DNA of 64,000 nt, from assembly GCA_964627845.1 (NCBI GenBank), contig CAZVKL010000001.1, forward strand, positions 1 through 64,000, read 5' to 3'. The DNA is from DUUI01 sp964627845. GTDB lineage: Bacteria > Bacillota_I > Bacilli_A > Erysipelotrichales > Erysipelotrichaceae. The notes beneath the pieces were generated by a model. It worked only from the letters and a program-made list of their open reading frames with translations. It had not been told where the DNA came from and made no database searches. This document shows, one piece after another, positions 24,752 through 32,897 of this stretch. Position 1 is the first letter of the stretch, and the number at the start of each line of letters is the position of its first letter. Position numbers and translations under genes: made by a program.

Positions 24752-25993
24752 ATGAATTTTTTAGAAGAACTTAAATGGCGACACTTAGTCAAAGATGTTA
24801 TGGATGAAGAAGCCTTGTTAGAGCGTATGAAACAACCGATGACCATCTATTGTGGATTTGATCCAACAGCTGATTCGTTGCATGTAGGTCATTTACAACA
24901 ACTTATCTTACTTAAACGTTATCAAAATGAGGGTCATCATCCAATTGCTTTAATTGGTGGTGCGACAGGAATGATTGGTGATCCATCTGGCAAAAGTGCT
25001 GAACGCTCATTATTATCTTTTGAAGAGGTTGATCACAATGTTAAAAGTATTAAAGTTCAAATTGAGCGCTTATTATCAGAACCAGTCACTGTCTTAGATA
25101 ATAAAGAATGGCTTGGACAAGTGAATCTTTTGGAATTTTTAAGAGATACAGGCAAATTCTTTAGTATCAATACAATGCTTGCTAAAGAGACCATTTCATC
25201 TCGACTTGATACGGGTATATCCTATACTGAATTTTCATACACGATCCTTCAAGCCATGGATTGGTTACATTTACTAGAAAATCACAACTGTCAAGTTCAA
25301 ATAGGTGGCAGTGATCAATGGGGGAACTTAATTTCTGGAGCAGACTTAATTCGTAAAAAACATGGTGATCAAGTTAATGTTTATGGAATTACGTCACCAT
25401 TAATTACTAAATCAGATGGAACAAAATTTGGGAAATCGGAAGGGGGAAATGTTTGGATCAACCCAGAATTAACCGATGCGTATACGTTCTATCAGTTTTG
25501 GATTAATACTTCCGATGCCGATATTGAAGATTTTATGAAACGTTTGTCGCTTAAATCAGTTGAAGAAATACAATCAATTCTTCATGAGCACCAACAAGCC
25601 CCTGAAAAACGACTTGCACAAAAGGCATTAGCTCAAGAATTAACTCAAATGATTCATAAACAAGAAGGTTTGGAGAATGCATTAATGATTACAGATGCTC
25701 TGTTTAATAATGATGTCTTTTCACTCAATAGTGAGCAATTAAAAGTTGCCTTCTCGAACGCCGCTAAAATCGAAATTTCACAAGATGAATTATTAGCTGA
25801 TGTGCTTGTTAACCATCAATTGATTAAATCAAAGCGGGAAGTCAGACAACTTATCACCCAAAATGCGCTTGAATTAAATGGACAGAAAGTCACTGAATTT
25901 GACCAACGCCTTTCAAAAGGAGATGCGATTGATCAGCGGTTAAGCATCGTTAAAAAGGGTAAGAAGAACTACTATTTAATTGAGCACAACTAA
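24752..25993 (+). CDS. tyrS: Tyrosyl-tRNA synthetase
   Basis: A class I synthetase of 413 residues. The HIGH motif is HVGHL (near residue 45) in GFDPTADSLHVGHLQQL, the KMSKS motif is KFGKS (near 229) and QIGGSDQWGN binds tyrosine. A C-terminal S4 RNA-binding domain (SKREVRQLITQNALELNGQK) is present. The start has AAAGGAGAG upstream; another out-of-frame ATG lies just before it. It is governed by the T-box and overlaps the next gene through TAATG. Confidence 0.97.
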   Translation: MNFLEELKWRHLVKDVMDEEALLERMKQPMTIYCGFDPTADSLHVGHLQQLILLKRYQNEGHHPIALIGGATGMIGDPSGKSAERSLLSFEEVDHNVKSIKVQIERLLSEPVTVLDNKEWLGQVNLLEFLRDTGKFFSINTMLAKETISSRLDTGISYTEFSYTILQAMDWLHLLENHNCQVQIGGSDQWGNLISGADLIRKKHGDQVNVYGITSPLITKSDGTKFGKSEGGNVWINPELTDAYTFYQFWINTSDADIEDFMKRLSLKSVEEIQSILHEHQQAPEKRLAQKALAQELTQMIHKQEGLENALMITDALFNNDVFSLNSEQLKVAFSNAAKIEISQDELLADVLVNHQLIKSKREVRQLITQNALELNGQKVTEFDQRLSKGDAIDQRLSIVKKGKKNYYLIEHN

Positions 25994-26694
25994 TGGCTAG
26001 ACTTGATAAAGTCTTATCACTTTACGATGTTGATTCACGCTCTCGACTCAAAAAAAGAATTCGTCAACAAGGGGTTTTAATTAATCATCAAAAAGTATTT
26101 GATGAGAGAATGGATGTCAAAGAGAATGATTTTATCCAAATCGATGAATTGAGTTTTACGTATCACTCTAAAGTTTATTACATGATGAATAAAGCTAGTA
26201 ATCGAATCAGTTCACATGAGTCCAATCAAATGACGATTTATGATGATATTGATAGTTTGGTACCAAATGATTTGTTTTCAATTGGTCGATTAGATAAGGA
26301 CACAACCGGACTCATCATCTTAACCAATGATGGACAGTATGCGCATCAAATTACCAACAAACACAATCAAATCCTTAAACGTTATTTGGTGACTTGTCAA
26401 AATAAGTTAGGTGACGAAGTTAAAAAATTAACTCAGGGGATCGATTTAAAAGAAGATGGGATTGTTTGGGCGAAGACACTTGAAGTCATTTCAGAGACTC
26501 AAATCATCTTAGGAATCACTGATGGAAAGTATCATCAGGTCAAACGGATGATTCACGCGATTAACAATGAAGTGACTCAGTTACATCGTCTAAGCATTGG
26601 TCAATGTCAACTTGATCAAAACTTGGCTGTTGGCCAGTTAAGGGAAATGACAAAAAAAGAAATTGAAGAAAGCTTATGGTCAAAAAATCGTTAA
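25993..26694 (+). CDS. 16S rRNA pseudouridine synthase, RsuA family
   Basis: A 233-residue enzyme with an N-terminal S4 domain (ARLDKVLSLYDVDSRSRLKK) and an RsuA/RluB-type catalytic domain. The catalytic Asp lies in SIGRLDKDTTGLIILTNDG near residue 101. RsuA makes pseudouridine 516 in 16S rRNA; close family members target 23S rRNA, so the exact site is uncertain. It is translated from the tyrS stop (TAATG) and overlaps the following GT51 gene by 19 bases. Confidence 0.88.
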   Translation: MARLDKVLSLYDVDSRSRLKKRIRQQGVLINHQKVFDERMDVKENDFIQIDELSFTYHSKVYYMMNKASNRISSHESNQMTIYDDIDSLVPNDLFSIGRLDKDTTGLIILTNDGQYAHQITNKHNQILKRYLVTCQNKLGDEVKKLTQGIDLKEDGIVWAKTLEVISETQIILGITDGKYHQVKRMIHAINNEVTQLHRLSIGQCQLDQNLAVGQLREMTKKEIEESLWSKNR

Positions 26695-27386
26695 AAATTA
26701 TTTTAAGAATATTCATCGTCATAATGGTCATACTTGGACTTTATCTTTCTTATTGTTTTTATCAGTATCAACAAATCAAAGCGGATAGACCTTTAAATGA
26801 ATTAGTTCAACAAATTCAGTCTAATCCCGATTTCGTTACGATTAATGAAATTAACGAGACCATGATTAAGTCAGTTGTGGCAACAGAAGATCGTCGATTC
26901 TACAATCGAAATGGTTTTGATATGCGCGCATTTTTAAGAGCGATATCAACGAATATTCAAGAAGGCGAATTCGTTCAAGGTGGATCAACGATTCCCCAAC
27001 AAGTTGGTAAGTTATTGTATTTTGACCATTTACAGACACTGGAAGAAAAAGTGATCCAAGTATTTGTTATGTATGATTTGGAAGATCAGTATACAAAAGA
27101 TGAAATTCTTGAACTTTATCTCAATTCAATCTTTTTTGGACAGGGCTATCATGGCATTAAACAAGCCTCTAATGGCTATTATCAGATAGACCCTAGCGAA
27201 CTCAATTGGGCTCAATCTAGTCTCTTAGCCGGTGTCATTGCGGCGCCTAGTGCCTATGAACCACGAACTAATTTTGACTTAGCGAAACAACGACAAGTTG
27301 CTGTGTTAATTAGCTTAAGGGATGTGTATGATTTATCGCAACAGCAGATCGATCAAATCTATGAGAGTGAAATTGTTATCTATTAG
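26676..27386 (+). CDS. mtgA: Monofunctional peptidoglycan glycosyltransferase (GT51)
   Basis: Polymerises lipid II into glycan strands outside the membrane. The 236-residue protein has one N-terminal membrane helix (residues 7-28) and a GT51 domain only: VVATEDRRFYNRNGFD with the catalytic Glu of EDxxF near residue 69, GGSTIPQQVGKLL (canonical GGSTITQQ), and KDEILELYLNSIFFGQGYHG. No transpeptidase domain follows. It is expressed from the tyrS T-box operon, so wall polymerisation here may respond to tyrosine supply; that link is inference. Confidence 0.88.
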   Translation: MVKKSLKIILRIFIVIMVILGLYLSYCFYQYQQIKADRPLNELVQQIQSNPDFVTINEINETMIKSVVATEDRRFYNRNGFDMRAFLRAISTNIQEGEFVQGGSTIPQQVGKLLYFDHLQTLEEKVIQVFVMYDLEDQYTKDEILELYLNSIFFGQGYHGIKQASNGYYQIDPSELNWAQSSLLAGVIAAPSAYEPRTNFDLAKQRQVAVLISLRDVYDLSQQQIDQIYESEIVIY

Positions 27387-27400
27387 TATAAGTATATAAT
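27373..27400 (+). promoter_or_regulatory. Promoter at the end of mtgA, for the interrupted small gene
   Basis: TTGTTA (27373-27378) and TATAAT (27395-27400) are separated by 16 bases, 47 bases before ATG 27448. It supports that the interrupted reading frame downstream was once a real transcription unit. Confidence 0.55.
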
Positions 27401-27447
27401 ATTGAAAGGTTAGATAATGATGCTAGAAAGGATTATAAATAAGAAAT

Positions 27448-27720
27448 ATGAATAACCATCTCATCATAGAAACAATAAATTTAATGATACTATCAGGAGC
27501 TATCATTGCGTTAGTATACTCTACAAGAGAAATAATGAACTGAAAAATAACCATTTCTATTCTAGTGATTGTTGGATTTACTGTACCTAATGCAGGTCTA
27601 TTTTCGGATAATAAATCATTAAGTTTATTCACAATGCTTCATAGTCTAATATACATAATGACAATCATAATATCCGTAATTATTGTGGATAGGGACAAAA
27701 AATGGCAAGCTAAAAAATAA
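27448..27720 (+). pseudogene. Small membrane-protein gene interrupted by one in-frame TGA
   Basis: From ATG 27448 one frame runs 91 codons to TAA 27718, broken only by TGA at 27541-27543 (codon 32). The conceptual product has three hydrophobic stretches (LMILSGAIIALVY; ITISILVIVGFTV; LIYIMTIIISVIIV) and a charged end DRDKKWQAKK, as expected of a small membrane protein. Its other Trp is TGG. It has its own promoter and an AGAAAGGATT stretch upstream. I recognise no family. A nonsense mutation (TGG to TGA) in a dying gene is the simplest reading, since TGA is a true stop elsewhere in the window. Confidence 0.5.
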
Positions 27721-27852
27721 TAAAAGGAGCATTAAGGTTCAAGTAGAAAATGAGTAATAGTCATAATAGTTTTGTAGAGAATGTAAAATTAATTTTAATA
27801 CTTTGAAGTAGCATGTTGATGACATTTGAATGAAATAGTATAAGACTATTTA
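27721..27852 (+). other. AT-rich tail of the 480-base gap; no supportable gene
   Basis: After the interrupted gene this stretch holds an AAAGGAG (27723-27729) and an ATG at 27750 whose frame meets TGA at 27804 and 27831. It encodes a short hydrophobic piece (VKLILIL) before the first stop. It may be further remnant of the same lost locus, but nothing can be identified. It ends at the terminator of the minus-strand transporter operon. Confidence 0.4.
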
Positions 27853-27883
27853 TAAAAAATGGTTCTAGTCGAACCATTTTTTT
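27853..27883 (-). terminator. Terminator of the amino-acid ABC transporter operon
   Basis: AAAAAATGGTTC pairs with GAACCATTTTTT around a 5-base loop, so it can work on both strands. On the minus strand the TAG stop of the binding-protein gene lies in the loop and stem. Confidence 0.85.
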
Positions 27884-28602
27884 ATTAACGCATCTAATGT
27901 GCCATCCTCTTTGAGCTCTTGAATGATTTGATTAACATCCTCTAATAATTCAGAATCCTTTGGCAGCGCAATTGAATTTCCAGCTAGTTCATCTAAACTT
28001 GGCTCATTTAATTCAAAAAGGGTTAACTGTGGATATTCTTCAAAATATTGTTGAGCAACAAGTGGTTCCATCACTAGAAAATCAATCCGTCCTAATAAAA
28101 CTTCTTGAATCATAACATTGTAAGCATCTCTTGCGTCAATTTCTAACTGATATTGATCTTTAAGTTGGTTGACTGCTGTTTCTTGGATGGTCCCAATTTG
28201 AACACCAACGACTTTACTTTCAATATCACTTAACTCTGAAATACCAGAATCATTTAATGTGACAATATAGAATGGTGATTCTTGATCTAGGTAATAAGCA
28301 TCGCTAAAAAGCGCCTCACGTTTTGGATCAGGGGATAGTCCAGCAATGGCCATATCAACTTGATTGGTCGATAAAGAAGCAATAACCCCATCAAAGCTCA
28401 TATCTTTAAAGATAATGTCTTTATTTAGTTTTTCACCAATTAAGTTCGCCAAATCAATATCAAAACCGATAAGTTCTCCATTGGAATCAATCATTTCATA
28501 GGGAGGATAACCTGAAGAGGTGGCAACGGTTAACGTTTCATTTTGGTTTGAGGTACAAGCGCTAAGGAATAATAAAATTGTAAGTAAAAGGATTTTTTTC
28601 AT
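27865..28602 (-). CDS. Amino-acid ABC transporter substrate-binding lipoprotein, probably arginine-type
   Basis: The extracellular receptor of a polar amino-acid importer. The 245-residue precursor has a lipoprotein signal with lipobox LSAC (Cys16). The mature part is a family 3 solute-binding protein: VATSSGYPPYEMIDSNGELI, GFDIDLANLIGEKL, then DMSFDGVIASLSTNQVDMAI and VGVQIGTIQE. It is the last gene of a permease-ATPase-receptor operon and starts inside the ATPase stop (4-base overlap). Arginine as substrate is inferred from the T-box specifier upstream of the operon. Confidence 0.9.
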   Translation of the reverse strand: MKKILLLTILLFLSACTSNQNETLTVATSSGYPPYEMIDSNGELIGFDIDLANLIGEKLNKDIIFKDMSFDGVIASLSTNQVDMAIAGLSPDPKREALFSDAYYLDQESPFYIVTLNDSGISELSDIESKVVGVQIGTIQETAVNQLKDQYQLEIDARDAYNVMIQEVLLGRIDFLVMEPLVAQQYFEEYPQLTLFELNEPSLDELAGNSIALPKDSELLEDVNQIIQELKEDGTLDALIKKWFD

Positions 28603-29321
28603 AATATTTGACTTTCTATATAGCGTTTCGCTATTTCTGTATTTGGATTTGTAAAGAACTGGGACGTACTTGTGTGTTCAACAATTTGACCTTGATCCAT
28701 CATCACAATTTCATCACCAATTCTTTTGGCAAAGTTAATATCATGAGTGATAATGATTAGACCTGTTTGTTGTTTGATAGCTTGAAGCATATCAACAAGT
28801 TCAAGGATTGTTTCAGCATCAAGGGCGGAAGTAGGCTCATCCAATAATAAGAAGGATGGTTCTAACGCCAAAGAACGGATGATGGCAACTCTTTGTCTTT
28901 GTCCACCTGATAATTGAGAAGGGTATTTATGTGCTTGGTCTTCTAAATTAAATGATTTCAATAAACTAATCGCTTTTAAATTCGCATCCAGTTGTTTCAA
29001 CCCCTTTGTTTTAACGAGTGCGTAAGTGATGTTTTCAAGAATCTTCATATGTTTAAATAAATGTAAATCTTGAAACACAACACCTAAGTGTTGTCGGTAT
29101 TCAAATAAATCTTTGTTATTGAACAAAAGTTTACTTCCATTAGCAATAATTTCACCATGATCTGGTTTTTCAAGACCAACAATACATCGAAGAAGGGTTG
29201 ATTTCCCTGTCCCTGATGGGCCGATAATACAGGTACAACTTTGATCGTTAAATGTGATGTTTACTTCTTTTAAGATTTCTTTTTGATCAAATGATTTACT
29301 TAAATTCGATACCTTAATCAT
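28599..29321 (-). CDS. Amino-acid ABC transporter ATP-binding protein
   Basis: A 240-residue polar amino-acid-type ATPase. It has Walker A GPSGTGKST (residues 34-42), Q-loop VVFQDLHLFKH, signature LSGGQRQRVAI, Walker B FLLLDEPTSALD, and the switch His in IIITHD. It overlaps the permease gene by 8 bases upstream and the receptor gene by 4 downstream, so the three genes are tightly coupled. The ATPase class (GlnQ/ArtP-like) fits the family 3 receptor encoded next to it. Confidence 0.94.
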   Translation of the reverse strand: MIKVSNLSKSFDQKEILKEVNITFNDQSCTCIIGPSGTGKSTLLRCIVGLEKPDHGEIIANGSKLLFNNKDLFEYRQHLGVVFQDLHLFKHMKILENITYALVKTKGLKQLDANLKAISLLKSFNLEDQAHKYPSQLSGGQRQRVAIIRSLALEPSFLLLDEPTSALDAETILELVDMLQAIKQQTGLIIITHDINFAKRIGDEIVMMDQGQIVEHTSTSQFFTNPNTEIAKRYIESQIL

Positions 29322-29970
29322 AACTGAACCTTCTTTCTAGTTTCGTACCCAATAAGCTTATGAATTTATTGATGACATAATATAAAATACCAACAATAAT
29401 TAAGGATTCGAAGTAACGAAAGGTGGTTCCTTGAATAATGGTTGAGCGTCGCATTAGATCTGTTAAGCCGATAAATGAGACGATTGATGTTTCCTTAATT
29501 AGCGTAATGTATTCGTTAATTAATGCCGGTAGGATGTTGGCAAATGCTTGAGGAATAATAATATCTTTAGTTATATCTCGATTATTCAGACCTAAACAAT
29601 GTGCCGCTTCAATTTGACCTTTCGAAATTTGTTCAATCCCATTGCGAATAATTTCTGACATATAGGCAGCTGAGTTTAAGATAAAGATAATAGAGGCTGA
29701 AACCCATGGTGTAAAGGTCAAAGCGGGAATAACTTGAGGCAGTGCTAAATGTAGAAATGATAATTGAAACAGAACAGGCGTACCCCTAAAGATATCAACA
29801 ATTTGTTTAATTATTTTTGAAGCGAAGTTGTTTTGTTTCATAATGAGTGCATAAATTAAACCAAGCAACAATCCGCCAATACTGGCAATTAGTGCTAAGC
29901 CTAATGTCGTCCAAATCCCATTTAATAAGTAGGGGATGTATTGTGATATTTTTGAAAAATCAATGTTCAT
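29314..29970 (-). CDS. Amino-acid ABC transporter permease (His/Glu/Gln/Arg family)
   Basis: A 218-residue membrane protein with about five helices. The EAA loop is visible as EAAHCLGLNNRDITKDIIIPQ (residues about 141-161, with EAAxxLG). The start MNIDFSKISQYIPYLLNGIW is set by GGAGG a few bases before; earlier in-frame starts lie in the leader and have no ribosome binding site. A single permease gene suggests a homodimeric channel. It is the first gene after the T-box leader. Confidence 0.9.
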   Translation of the reverse strand: MNIDFSKISQYIPYLLNGIWTTLGLALIASIGGLLLGLIYALIMKQNNFASKIIKQIVDIFRGTPVLFQLSFLHLALPQVIPALTFTPWVSASIIFILNSAAYMSEIIRNGIEQISKGQIEAAHCLGLNNRDITKDIIIPQAFANILPALINEYITLIKETSIVSFIGLTDLMRRSTIIQGTTFRYFESLIIVGILYYVINKFISLLGTKLERRFSYD

Positions 29971-30015
29971 AAAACCTCCATGAAATAAAAAAAAGATGAT
30001 AAAGGACATCAAAAA

Positions 30016-30226
30016 TAAAAAAAGTCCTTAAAAAGGACGAAATGACGTGGTACCACCTTAGTTTGTCACAATTGTGACCTCAACTCGATAACGTAGAGAT
30101 ACGTCCAGGCCTCAACTTTCGACCTAGAAGCTCAAAGACACGTTCAATCTTCATTCATCTTGATTTACACCAACCATCAAGTCTCTTTAATGAAGAGGAA
30201 GATTTACTACTTCTTTTCATCGCAAT
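30016..30226 (-). promoter_or_regulatory. T-box leader of the amino-acid transporter, specifier CGT (arginine)
   Basis: On the minus strand the T-box motif AAACTAAGGTGGTACCACG reads from about 30063 to 30045. The AG-bulge element GATGGTTGGTGTAAATC lies in Stem I. Above it an AATCTTC/GAAGATT helix is followed by GAA-CGT-G, with CGT at 30142-30140 in the same place as TAC of the tyrS T-box, and AGTA on the opposite side as in the loop E motif. The terminator is GTCCTT/AAGGAC plus seven T. CGT codes arginine, so uncharged tRNA-Arg should switch the transporter on. Confidence 0.88.
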
Positions 30227-30232
30227 GAAGAT

Positions 30233-30260
30233 ATTATACAAGGCTCACACCAAATTGCAA
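30233..30260 (-). promoter_or_regulatory. Promoter of the T-box-controlled transporter operon
   Basis: On the minus strand TTGCAA (30260-30255) and TATAAT (30238-30233) are spaced by 16 bases, right before the T-box leader. Confidence 0.8.
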
Positions 30261-30267
30261 GTATTTT

Positions 30268-30885
30268 CTACATCCAAGTTATCTTAGATTCTGTCTTATT
30301 ACGAATACGCTCAATATTAGATTTATGACGATAAATAATAAAGAGGGAAACCAGTACTAACGCAATCGTGATCCAGTATTGGCCACCCACAAAGAATAGG
30401 CTACTAACTGATGAAACGAAAGTTGATACCATCGAAGATAATGATGACATTTTAAACATCTTTAGTAATGAAAAATAAATAAGAAGTCCAATCACAAATG
30501 GCCATCCATTTTGAATTAGATAAATACAAACAGCTAATAAAAAACCATAATAAGTTGCGACGGATTTACCACCTTTAAACCCAGCAAAGAGTGGAAAGGC
30601 ATGACCCATCGTCGCAAAAAAGCCAGCAGTTAAGGTCACAAGATGATTATCTTGAATAAAATGAAATAAAGTCATCGCAAAGAAGGCCTTTAAGACATCC
30701 AGCACTGTTACACTGATACCGGCACCTTTTCCTAAAACGCGACCCGCATTCGATGCGCCTAAATTTCCTGAGCCATGTTGACGAATGTCAGTTTTATAGA
30801 ATAATTTTCCAATAACTAAGGCAAATGGGACACTCCCAAATAAATAACCACCTAAAGCAGCAAATAAAGTCCATATTAAGTTCAT
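30268..30885 (-). CDS. plsY: Acyl-phosphate glycerol-3-phosphate acyltransferase PlsY
   Basis: Makes lysophosphatidic acid from acyl-phosphate at the inner leaflet. The 205-residue integral membrane protein has about five helices and the three PlsY motifs: FGSVPFALVIGKL with HGSGNLGASNAGRVLG (near residue 38), GHAFPLFAGFKGGKSVAT (near 94), and the C-terminal HKSNIERIRNKTE (basic loop). ATG 30885 is chosen for its AGGAG; a longer frame upstream lacks one. It is divergent from parE, as yneS is in Bacillus. Confidence 0.95.
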   Translation of the reverse strand: MNLIWTLFAALGGYLFGSVPFALVIGKLFYKTDIRQHGSGNLGASNAGRVLGKGAGISVTVLDVLKAFFAMTLFHFIQDNHLVTLTAGFFATMGHAFPLFAGFKGGKSVATYYGFLLAVCIYLIQNGWPFVIGLLIYFSLLKMFKMSSLSSMVSTFVSSVSSLFFVGGQYWITIALVLVSLFIIYRHKSNIERIRNKTESKITWM

Positions 30886-30947
30886 ACACGATACTCCTTC
30901 ACAATTGATAATAGCACAATTAGACACAGTTTAGAATGATTGTAGCC

Positions 30948-30976
30948 TTTATTTTAAGCGCTCTTTAAAGTATAAT
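30948..30976 (+). promoter_or_regulatory. Promoter of parE-parC
   Basis: TATAAT at 30971-30976 has a weak -35 (TTTATT, 30948-30953) at 17 bases. It lies 23 bases before the TTG start. Confidence 0.5.
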
Positions 30977-30998
30977 TAAGCAGGAAAGAGGTGACAAT

Positions 30999-32897
30999 TT
31001 GAGTCAAAAAAATTACGACGGTTCTTCGATACAAATCCTTGAAGGCCTTCAAGCCGTTCGAAAACGTCCTGGGATGTACATTGGATCAACCGATGTTAGA
31101 GGATTGCATCACCTAGTGTGGGAAATCTTAGATAATGCGATCGACGAATCAATCAATGGATTTGGTAAAGAAATCAGTGTCACAATTGAGAAAGATAATA
31201 CCATCGAAATAATCGACACCGGTCGAGGTGTTCCAGTAGATAAACACAGTTCTGGAAAATCTGCGATCGAAGTCATCTATACAATCCTTCATGCGGGAGG
31301 AAAATTCTCAGAATCTGGAGGCTATAAAACCTCTGGCGGACTTCATGGGGTGGGTGCTTCAGTTGTTAATGCTCTAAGTGAATTTGTTGAAGTGACGTCC
31401 TATAAAGATGGGGTTGAATATCAAATCCGATTTGAAAAAGGTGGGTCTAAGATTGGTCCACTTAAAAAGATTGGTAAAACAAATAAAACTGGAACGAAGG
31501 TTCGATTCTTAGCCGATAAAGAAATCTTTGAGAAAGTCGACTATTCAGTATCTTATATTAAACAACGGATGATGGAGTCCGCTTTTTTACTTGCTGGCAT
31601 TACCTTTAAGCTTCATGATCAACGCAGTGATATCCATGAAAAGTATTTATACGAAGATGGTATAAAGAGCTTCATTAACTACTTAACGGAAGATCACACA
31701 AAAATTGGGAAACCAATTTTGATACATGATGAACAAAACAATATTTTAGTCGATGTTGCTCTACAATATACCGATGACTACAACGAAGCGGTTTATTCAT
31801 ATGTTAACTTGGTACGAACCAAAGAAGGGGGATCCCATGAAGTGGGTCTTAAGTCCGCCCTTACAAAAGTGATCAATGAATTTGCTAGAAAGAACGGCCT
31901 GTTAAAAGACAAAGATAAAAACTTTGAAGGCAATGATGTTCGTGAAGGATTGACGATGTTAGTCTCATTATCAATTCCAGAAAACTTATTGGAATTTGAA
32001 GGACAAACAAAAGGAAAATTGGGAACACCCATTGCTAGAAGTGTGGTTGAATCGATTGTCTCTGAACAATTAACCTATTACTTAGCAGAGAATAGAGATT
32101 TTTCAATTTCCATCATTAAGAAAATTCAAAAAGCAGCCGCGGCCCGAGAATCGGCTCGCAAAGCACGTGAACAAGCCCGTCAAGGGAAAAAAGGACGCAA
32201 ACAAGAAGCTGAATTATCCGGTAAATTAGCCAATGCTCAAACTAAAAACACAAAACGCAATGAATTGTTTTTAGTTGAGGGAGATTCAGCTGGAGGGAGC
32301 GCAAAACAAGGAAGAGATTCACGTTTTCAGGCGATTTTACCATTACGTGGAAAAGTGTTAAATGTTGAGCGCGCAAATTTAGAACGTCTCCATAATAATC
32401 AAGAACTCAATACTCTGATTCATTGTATTGGTGCTGGGGTCGGTCCAGAATTTGAAGCAGACGATTCCAATTATGCGAAAGTCATCATCATGACGGATGC
32501 CGATACCGATGGGGCACATATTCAAATCTTATTGCTGACTTTCTTCTATCGTTTTATGCGAGGGTTAATCGATGCGGGTAAAGTTTATCTGGCTCAACCA
32601 CCACTTTATAAGATATACAATAAATCACAAGAACATTATGTGTATGGGGAAACGCAACTTCAAGAATTAAGAGAATCAATGAAAAACTATGAAATACAAC
32701 GCTTTAAGGGCTTAGGGGAGATGAACGCTTCTCAATTATGGGAAACAACCATGAATCCTCAAACGCGTGTTTTATATCAAGTATCGATTGAGGATGCCCA
32801 CTTAGCATCGAAAACAATCAATATTCTAATGGGTGATAACGCAGACAGTAGAAGGGATTGGATCAATGAGCATGTTGATTTTGACGGGATTGAATAA
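30999..32897 (+). CDS. parE: DNA topoisomerase IV subunit B
   Basis: ATPase subunit of the decatenating type II topoisomerase. The 632 residues contain the GHKL ATPase motifs (EILDNAIDES, residues about 43-52; DTGRGVPV; GGLHGVGASVVNAL), the transducer domain and the TOPRIM region (VEGDSAGGSAKQGRDSRFQA; MTDADTDGAHI). TTG is used as start, supported by AAGAGGTGA at 30986-30994 and the N-terminus SQKNYDGSSIQILEGLQAVRK being at the expected place. ParE rather than GyrB is assigned from the plsY-parE-parC neighbourhood. Confidence 0.95.
   Translation: MSQKNYDGSSIQILEGLQAVRKRPGMYIGSTDVRGLHHLVWEILDNAIDESINGFGKEISVTIEKDNTIEIIDTGRGVPVDKHSSGKSAIEVIYTILHAGGKFSESGGYKTSGGLHGVGASVVNALSEFVEVTSYKDGVEYQIRFEKGGSKIGPLKKIGKTNKTGTKVRFLADKEIFEKVDYSVSYIKQRMMESAFLLAGITFKLHDQRSDIHEKYLYEDGIKSFINYLTEDHTKIGKPILIHDEQNNILVDVALQYTDDYNEAVYSYVNLVRTKEGGSHEVGLKSALTKVINEFARKNGLLKDKDKNFEGNDVREGLTMLVSLSIPENLLEFEGQTKGKLGTPIARSVVESIVSEQLTYYLAENRDFSISIIKKIQKAAAARESARKAREQARQGKKGRKQEAELSGKLANAQTKNTKRNELFLVEGDSAGGSAKQGRDSRFQAILPLRGKVLNVERANLERLHNNQELNTLIHCIGAGVGPEFEADDSNYAKVIIMTDADTDGAHIQILLLTFFYRFMRGLIDAGKVYLAQPPLYKIYNKSQEHYVYGETQLQELRESMKNYEIQRFKGLGEMNASQLWETTMNPQTRVLYQVSIEDAHLASKTINILMGDNADSRRDWINEHVDFDGIE

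Noticed and set aside
27541..27543. In-frame TGA as a selenocysteine codon
   Set aside because: No selenocysteine insertion hairpin is evident just downstream, and the surrounding protein is a plain hydrophobic membrane protein with no redox motif.
27423..27632. 69-residue minus-strand frame in the gap after mtgA
   Set aside because: No ribosome binding site or promoter in that direction; the plus strand has the better membrane-protein frame with its own promoter, and the minus frame is its shadow.
24687..30063. Shared sequence around CTAAGGTGGTACCACG as a dispersed repeat or IS end
   Set aside because: In both places it is the conserved T-box/antiterminator sequence within a full T-box leader.
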